Assembly (NCBI GenBank): GCA_963704155.1
Contig: CAVPHF010000032.1
Coordinates: forward strand, 62,001 to 126,000
Length of the DNA: 64,000 bases
Reading direction: 5' to 3'
Source: Thiohalocapsa sp963704155
GTDB lineage: Bacteria; Pseudomonadota; Gammaproteobacteria; Chromatiales; Chromatiaceae
A program made the translations under genes and the position numbers. Shown piece by piece: positions 59,004 through 64,000 of this stretch. The notes beneath the pieces are model-generated. The model did not search any database. It worked only from the letters and a program-made list of their open reading frames with translations, and was not told where the DNA came from. Within the stretch, counting starts at the first letter, position 1, and every line of letters begins with the position of its first letter.

Positions 59004-60680
59004 ATGCACACAGAAAAACCAGCTCGCAGACGACGGTTCCGGGGCTCCATTGTCGCGGCACTGGGCGTCTTGTTGTCTGTCACCGGCTCTTTCGTCGCGG
59101 CTGATCAGTCTGCCGAGAATGCCTCCGAGCGGGTAGCGACATCGCAAGGACCGGTCGAGCTTGTGGACGTCGTCGTCGATGGTCGTCTGGTGATGCGGGT
59201 GCGCGGCACGGCCTCGTTTCCCGCCGCACGGCGTGCTAAAGAGATCGAGCAGAAGATCATCGCCGTGGCCCGCGACGATCGGATCGCGACCGACGACGTC
59301 ACCATTCAGGTCGAGGACGACCGCACCTTGTTGCTGGCGGGCGGCCGCCCGCTGCTCGATCTGTTCGACACGGATGCCGAGATCGAGCAACTACACATCG
59401 ACCTGCTGGCGGAAAGCAGCCAGAAACGCATCCAGGAGATCATCGCCGCCTATCGGCATGACCGCAGTCCGGAGGTGCTGCTGGAGAAGGCCGGCTACGG
59501 GCTTGCGGCGGTGCTGCTTGCGGTGGTGCTGATCTTCGTCTTTGCGAAGGCATCCCGCGCCCTGGCCAACCTGTTGGATCGGCGGCTGCAGGAGCAGATC
59601 AAGACGCTGGAGCAGAAGTCCGCCCGCCTGATCCGCTCGCGCAACCTGACCACCGTCCTGCGCGCCCTGACGAAACTGGTCTTTCTGGGCCTGGTGGCAC
59701 TGACCCTCTACGCCAGCACGCAATTCGTGCTCGGCCTGTTCCCCTGGACCCGCGAGTTGGCCGATTGGCTGTTCGGCCTGATCCTGAATCCACTAAAGGA
59801 CATCGGCCTCGGCCTGCTCGGCGTCATCCCCGACCTGATCCGGCTGGCCATCCTGTTCGTCATCACCCGCTACCTGCTCAGGACCATCCGCACCTTCTTT
59901 CGCGGCGTCGAGAACGGATCGGTCAAGCTCGCGTCCTTCGACCGGGACTTGGCGCTGCCGACCTATCGCCTGGTCCGGCTGATCGTCATCCTGTTCGCAA
60001 TCGTGATGGCCTACCCGTACATCCCGGGCTCGGACTCCGCCGCCTTCAAGGGGCTCTCGGTCCTGGCCGGTCTGATCATCTCGCTGGGCTCCCAGTCCGT
60101 CATCGGCAACATCATCGCCGGCTACAGCCTGCTCTACCGGCGCCCGTTCAAGATCGGCGATCGGATCAAGCTCGGCGACACGGTCGGCATCGTGACCGAG
60201 CTTCGGGTGCTGACCACGCGGCTGCGGTCGCAGAAGAACGAGGAGATCGTGATCCCGAACACGACCGTGCTCAATGGCGAGGTCGTCAACTACTCGACCC
60301 TCGCCAGGGAACAGGGGTTGATCCTGCATACGACGGTCGGCATCGGCTACGAGACGCCCTGGCGTCAGGTCGAGGCGATGTTGAAGGAGGCGGCCGCTCG
60401 CACCAGCGGGCTGCACGACAAACCGAAGCCGTTCGTCTTGCAGAAGGCGCTGGGCGACTTCGCGGTGACCTATGAGATCAATGCCTTCTGTAACGACCCC
60501 AAGCACATGGCACACATCTACTCGGCGCTGCACAGGAACATCCTGGACGTCTTCAACGAATACGGCGTCGCCATCATGACACCCAACTATGTAGCCGACC
60601 CGCCGGAACCTAAACTGGTACCAAAGGAGCAGTGGCACAGCGCCCCGGCGGCACCGCCGGCCGACGCCGAGGGGAGCTAG
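59004..60680 (+). CDS. Mechanosensitive ion channel, MscS family (large, periplasmic N-terminus)
   Basis: A 558-residue protein: signal or first helix (RGSIVAALGVLLSVTGSFVA), a ~150-residue periplasmic domain with ERVATSQGPVELVDVVVDGR, four to five membrane helices, the pore region SLGSQSVIGNIIAGYSLLYR, and the beta domain PFKIGDRIKLGDTVGIVTEL followed by EEIVIPNTTVLNGEVVNYST, with the cytoplasmic alpha-beta vestibule to the end. It releases solutes at high membrane tension. ATG 59004 is chosen; the frame is open from 58938. It follows the dead mscS copy directly. Confidence 0.92.
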   Translation: MHTEKPARRRRFRGSIVAALGVLLSVTGSFVAADQSAENASERVATSQGPVELVDVVVDGRLVMRVRGTASFPAARRAKEIEQKIIAVARDDRIATDDVTIQVEDDRTLLLAGGRPLLDLFDTDAEIEQLHIDLLAESSQKRIQEIIAAYRHDRSPEVLLEKAGYGLAAVLLAVVLIFVFAKASRALANLLDRRLQEQIKTLEQKSARLIRSRNLTTVLRALTKLVFLGLVALTLYASTQFVLGLFPWTRELADWLFGLILNPLKDIGLGLLGVIPDLIRLAILFVITRYLLRTIRTFFRGVENGSVKLASFDRDLALPTYRLVRLIVILFAIVMAYPYIPGSDSAAFKGLSVLAGLIISLGSQSVIGNIIAGYSLLYRRPFKIGDRIKLGDTVGIVTELRVLTTRLRSQKNEEIVIPNTTVLNGEVVNYSTLAREQGLILHTTVGIGYETPWRQVEAMLKEAAARTSGLHDKPKPFVLQKALGDFAVTYEINAFCNDPKHMAHIYSALHRNILDVFNEYGVAIMTPNYVADPPEPKLVPKEQWHSAPAAPPADAEGS

Positions 60681-60954
60681 GATTTCAACAGCAGGGGCCG
60701 CCAGAAGTCACCGCCAGAAAAGGCCGCGAGCAGCGACCACGGCAGCCCGTCCTCGCGCTCACGCCCCCGATCACCGGCACCCTCGCCAGCCCGAACATCG
60801 ATCTCGGGCCTGCGGTGAACAAGGCGATCGACCGCGTGTCCTGACTCGGCGACTGATCGAGCGCGCCAGCTTCGATGCCGCCCGCGTTACCGAGTGCGGC
60901 TCCAACTTCGACCCGACAGACCAGGGTCATCCGTGCGCCGAGGTCCTACTTCTG
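60681..60954. other. Short gap; possible AsmA-type C-terminal scar
   Basis: Around 60765-60843 one frame reads PPITGTLASPNIDLGPAVNK and stops, which resembles the repeat-like C-terminus of AsmA-family proteins. No start or upstream part exists. Otherwise I see nothing in this 274-bp gap except the presumed promoter of the next gene. Confidence 0.3.
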
Positions 60955-62241
60955 ATGTATCGAATCCCTGTTCTGATCAGTCTCTTGCTCTTGGCCGGAT
61001 GCGCCTCGGCGCCGCTCGATCGCACGGAGCTGATGCCGGCGCCGGCGGTGTTCGAAGCCGGCCGCATCGATCCCTTTGCGGATGTGCTGCCCGAAGGGCG
61101 CCGTTTGGAAAACGAGATCCTGTACGCGACCGATCGCGACCCGGCGACCGCGGACGACTTGGAGCGCCATTACGCCAGCCGGCGCGGTTACCTGCTGCGC
61201 CTGGGTCGTGCGGAGGTCCTGCATGGCGACGGCCGTCTGAGTTGGCGCGAGGCGCGTCAGCTCTCGCGAGCGAAGCCGCGGCGCATGCCGTATCGGCTCC
61301 AGGTCGAAGCTGTCGAAGAGCTCGGCATCCTGCCGGACAGTGCCTCCGCGTTCACCGATCCTGCCCTGCTCCCGCCGGACCGCGATGCGGCCGCGGTGGC
61401 CTTTGCGGACGCGATCAACGCCAAGCTGGCGGACTCGCGGAGCAAAGACATCGTCGTGTACGTGCACGGCTACAAGGTGCCGTTCGAGAATCCGCTGCTG
61501 GTGGCCACCGAGCTGTGGCACTTCATGGGCTACGACGGCGTCGTCATCCCCTATTCCTGGCCGTCCACACCGCGACTGCTGGCCTACTTCTCCGATGTCG
61601 AGACTACGGGGTTGAGCGCGCACTATCTGCGGCAGTTCATCAGCTATCTTCGCCGTCGAACCGCGGCCGAGCGCATTCATGTCGTGGGTTACAGCGCCGG
61701 TACGCGGGTGGTGATCGACGCGGTCTCGATGTTGGCCATGCAAGGCGGAGCCGAGGCCGCGAACAGCCGCCTGGGGCAGATCATCCTGGTCGGCAGCGAT
61801 TACGACACGGGGCTATTTGCGGCGGCCTTGAGCAATGGTCTGCTTGACGTGACCGAACGCGTCAACGTCTACCTGTCGGACATCGACGGTGCGCTGCGCT
61901 TCGCCAACCGTGTCTTCGGGCGCGAGCGTCTCGGACAGCTGCTGAACGCCGAGATGCCGCAGCACGTGCGCGACTTGCTGCTCGACACCGACGACCTGGC
62001 GTTGATCGATGTCACCGACGCGGAGAGCGCCGGCGCGCGCAGCGGTCATTCCTACTTCCGCGACAGTCCGTGGGTCAGCAGTGATATCTTGGCAACCCTC
62101 AAGTACGGCTTCACTCCGGCCCAACGCGGGCTGATCCGTCAAGACCCCAACCTGCCGAGCTGGAGCTTCCCGCCTGATTTTGTCGACCGTCTGCGCGCAC
62201 AGCTCGCGCTAGAGGAGACCGAGCAGCCGGCGGCACGCTAA
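60955..62241 (+). CDS. Lipoprotein alpha/beta hydrolase (DUF900-like)
   Basis: A 428-residue lipoprotein: the signal MYRIPVLISLLLLAGC carries the lipobox. After a ~150-residue region with NEILYATDRDPA the alpha/beta-hydrolase fold is seen: DIVVYVHGYKVPFENPLLVA (oxyanion strand), VVIPYSWPSTPRLLAYFSD and the nucleophile elbow HVVGYSAGTRVVIDAV (G-Y-S-A-G). This matches DUF900 proteins, whose substrates are unknown. It is likely an outer-membrane or periplasmic esterase. Confidence 0.85.
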   Translation: MYRIPVLISLLLLAGCASAPLDRTELMPAPAVFEAGRIDPFADVLPEGRRLENEILYATDRDPATADDLERHYASRRGYLLRLGRAEVLHGDGRLSWREARQLSRAKPRRMPYRLQVEAVEELGILPDSASAFTDPALLPPDRDAAAVAFADAINAKLADSRSKDIVVYVHGYKVPFENPLLVATELWHFMGYDGVVIPYSWPSTPRLLAYFSDVETTGLSAHYLRQFISYLRRRTAAERIHVVGYSAGTRVVIDAVSMLAMQGGAEAANSRLGQIILVGSDYDTGLFAAALSNGLLDVTERVNVYLSDIDGALRFANRVFGRERLGQLLNAEMPQHVRDLLLDTDDLALIDVTDAESAGARSGHSYFRDSPWVSSDILATLKYGFTPAQRGLIRQDPNLPSWSFPPDFVDRLRAQLALEETEQPAAR

Positions 62242-62418
62242 CCGCGGACAGGCTCCCCGGTCGCCATCTCCTCACTGGCGTTCTTACCATCATCCCGATA
62301 CTGGCGACCGTCGTTGTCTTTTCGTTCATCTTCGGGATGTTGTCCGACATCGGAAAACCGAAGGGTCGCCGACGGATAGGAAATCCAAGCAACCTTGCGA
62401 GCCCAGGCATGTCCTGAG
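62242..62418 (+). pseudogene. DUF502 membrane protein, N-terminal scar
   Basis: In one frame the sequence reads LPGRHLLTGVLTIIPILATV and VVFSFIFGMLSDIGKPKG, the first membrane helix of DUF502 proteins, then stops after about 20 more residues without homology. No start codon is apparent and the remaining ~150 residues of the family are absent. Confidence 0.4.
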
Positions 62419-63174
62419 ACAGGCGTCGCTTCGAGGGCTGATGCACCGCCGATACGCAGCGGCGGGACTGGCAGACGTCGCGAGCGGTGCGAGAACATGC
62501 CTAGCCGGCGATGCGCTGGTCAAATCCGAAGTCGGGCTCGGGCCAGTCGAAGAGCCTACAGCCCGGCATCGGCGCGCGAGCATCGCCACAAGCGGGGCGC
62601 CTCGGACAGGCGCGGCCGGGTCCCTCACCCTCAGCGATGCGGCACCTGGGCATCGGAATGTTCGGTGCGGGGGGACTGCCGCTGCACGTCAGCCAAAGCA
62701 GCCTTACCAAAGGGTCAGGGAGCGGCCCCCCGCCGATGGATCGCCGACACGCAAGTGTCGGCCAACTCCCGCCGCTCACTGTTTGGCTATGGCTGACCGC
62801 TCAACGCGCATAGCGGTCTCCGACCGGCGCCAGAATCGGAAGAACAGTGCCGCAGAAAGCGGACAGTCGAACTGAGGCTTCGATCGGGACTACCACCTAC
62901 CCTGGCGATGACCGAGTCGTCTGGGTGCCGAGGGGCCGGAACCGGCCACAAGGCGTCCCCTGTCGGCAAGCCGCCATTGGGCGACCAGCAAGTCACAACC
63001 ACACTCCGCGCGCAGCAGGCTCCGACAGAACCGCATGCGAGTTCGTCAAGCAAGTTTGGTCGCGCGCCCCGGGTAGCGGCAGGAGCCGCGCCAGCTATAA
63101 TTTGATTGTAATCCTTCCTCCCTTGGAATACGGCAAACGGGACGCCCAGCCCGCGGTTCGAGGCTGTAGCCCCT
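62419..63174. other. Gene-poor stretch
   Basis: About 750 bp without a supportable gene. Overlapping open frames occur on both strands, with no ribosome-binding sites or family motifs. A short AT-rich tract at about 63096-63118 is probably the promoter of the following lipoprotein gene. No tRNA, CRISPR or long repeat is seen. Confidence 0.45.
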
Positions 63175-64000
63175 ATGGACAGTGTGTTCCCAATGAAGCA
63201 CCGATTCGCTTTCCTCAGCAGCAGGTGGAGCACGGCGCACGCGCCGGAGAAGCAGTGGAAAGCGGTATGTTGGATGATCGTCGCGATCTGCGTATGTGTC
63301 ATGCTGATCGCATGTGCATCTCCGCAGCCTGTGGTATCCACAGACGTCGATCTGCCGGCAGATATACGTGTCCAAGTAGGCGACGTCCAATCACGCATCT
63401 CCTCGCAAGAGGCCAGTAACGTCGACATCACTGGATTGATGCGCGCTGCTCTTGAGCAAGCACTTGTGAGCGAGGGGATCGCAGCAAGCCCTGGGGCAAC
63501 GGATACTCCAGCTCTGCTCAACGTAAACGTCGTCGGCTACATGCCGGGCAGTGCCTTTGGCCGGTGGCTACTGCCTGGGGTGGGCGCAACGGTCCTGTCG
63601 GTCGAAGGAAATGTGACCGAAAAGGAAAGTGGTAAGGTGCTTGCCCGCATCCGCGACGAGCGCGGAGTCTATGCCGGCGGCTTGTACACAATTGGCGCGT
63701 GGAAGACGATTTTCGACACAGTGGCGCGCGACGTCGCAAGCAACTTGGCCAATCGGCTAACGCGCAAGGGCTTCGTTGTCGAAGTCGACAGTTGGCTAAA
63801 GCGCGATTTTGCCGTTGCCAAGGCTGACCCGCCTGGAAAACTGTATCTTGAGCCCGTGCGGGATGGCCGGCCAGACAAGCGACGTATCGGGGAGCGATTC
63901 GCCGCTTTCGGTGTCTCCATGGGAGACGTTTTTTTCTACCGGCCGGTAGCAGACTATGTCCGCGAGATGATTGAAGCTGAGATCCTGGCTGCCGGAAACC
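63175..64000 (+). CDS. Putative lipoprotein (DUF4410-like), 3' end outside window
   Basis: The open frame from ATG 63175 continues past the right edge (275 codons visible). A hydrophobic segment, WMIVAICVCVMLIACASPQP, contains a lipobox with Cys near residue 46; if ATG 63193 is used the leader is shorter and more standard. The mature part (LNVNVVGYMPGSAFGRWLLP; GWLLPGVGATVLSVEGNVTE-like strand; ARDVASNLANRLTRKGFVVE) resembles lipoproteins of the DUF4410 type. The final ~60 residues are a different segment of unknown nature. GC content is lower than in the housekeeping genes. Confidence 0.65.
   Translation, partial: MDSVFPMKHRFAFLSSRWSTAHAPEKQWKAVCWMIVAICVCVMLIACASPQPVVSTDVDLPADIRVQVGDVQSRISSQEASNVDITGLMRAALEQALVSEGIAASPGATDTPALLNVNVVGYMPGSAFGRWLLPGVGATVLSVEGNVTEKESGKVLARIRDERGVYAGGLYTIGAWKTIFDTVARDVASNLANRLTRKGFVVEVDSWLKRDFAVAKADPPGKLYLEPVRDGRPDKRRIGERFAAFGVSMGDVFFYRPVADYVREMIEAEILAAGN

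Noticed and set aside
1..64000. CRISPR arrays, tRNA and rRNA genes
   Set aside because: No regularly spaced direct repeats and no cloverleaf or rRNA consensus segments were seen; only the RNase P RNA is present.

Overview
The window looks like chromosomal DNA of a high-GC, phototrophic gammaproteobacterium, most likely a purple sulfur bacterium (Chromatiales). The pointers are a carotenoid block (crtA divergent from crtI-crtB, with TGT-N12-ACA sites of the PpsR/CrtJ type between them), a separate isopentenyl-diphosphate isomerase gene, and gammaproteobacterial housekeeping synteny (rsmI divergent from lpoA-yraN-dolP, rnpB, ubiT, feoABC). The species assignment is inference.

Layout. 1-5.9 kb: a partial Nudix CoA pyrophosphatase, crtA, crtI, crtB, a small membrane protein and a GT87-type glycosyltransferase. 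6-14.4 kb: a very large DUF4062/STAND NTPase/WD40 protein, a SEC-C protein and a BPSS1780-type membrane protein. 14.4-24 kb: a MITE-like repeat, a triheme cytochrome c, a penicillin-acylase-family enzyme, UbiT, Idi, a CFA-like methyltransferase, a lipoprotein and an SLC13 transporter. 24-34.8 kb: globin, feoABC behind a Fur-like box, a GlcD-type FAD oxidase, dolP-yraN-lpoA, rsmI, the RNase P RNA gene and a site-2 protease.

34.8-52.3 kb is an eroded accessory region. It holds six toxin-antitoxin modules (one disrupted), a type I restriction subunit broken by about ten frame changes, secondary fragments of hsdM and hsdR, a truncated ATPase joined to an HNH-type segment, a transposase remnant, and a histidine kinase/FixJ regulator pair whose 3' part is duplicated about 7.7 kb further on. 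A 275-bp insertion with terminal inverted repeats and a 4-bp target duplication splits a vapC gene. From 52.3 kb there is a second coherent block: a receiver protein, an EipA-like secreted protein, an outer-membrane protein, an arylsulfatase (with one frameshift), a secreted HAD phosphatase, a GAP-family membrane protein, a broken MscS and an intact MscS. The kinase, FixJ regulator and receiver probably control this envelope block. The right end has a lipoprotein alpha/beta hydrolase, a gene-poor stretch and a partial lipoprotein gene.

The most unusual signal is a family of three repeats, 151-152 bp each (38951-39101, 52828-52979, 56147-56297). They differ in base sequence but keep the same series of hairpins through paired, compensatory changes. 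They have inverted termini and matching dinucleotides at both borders. A second family (14382-14540, with a half copy near 57.4 kb and a minimal palindrome at 4.54 kb) has different termini.
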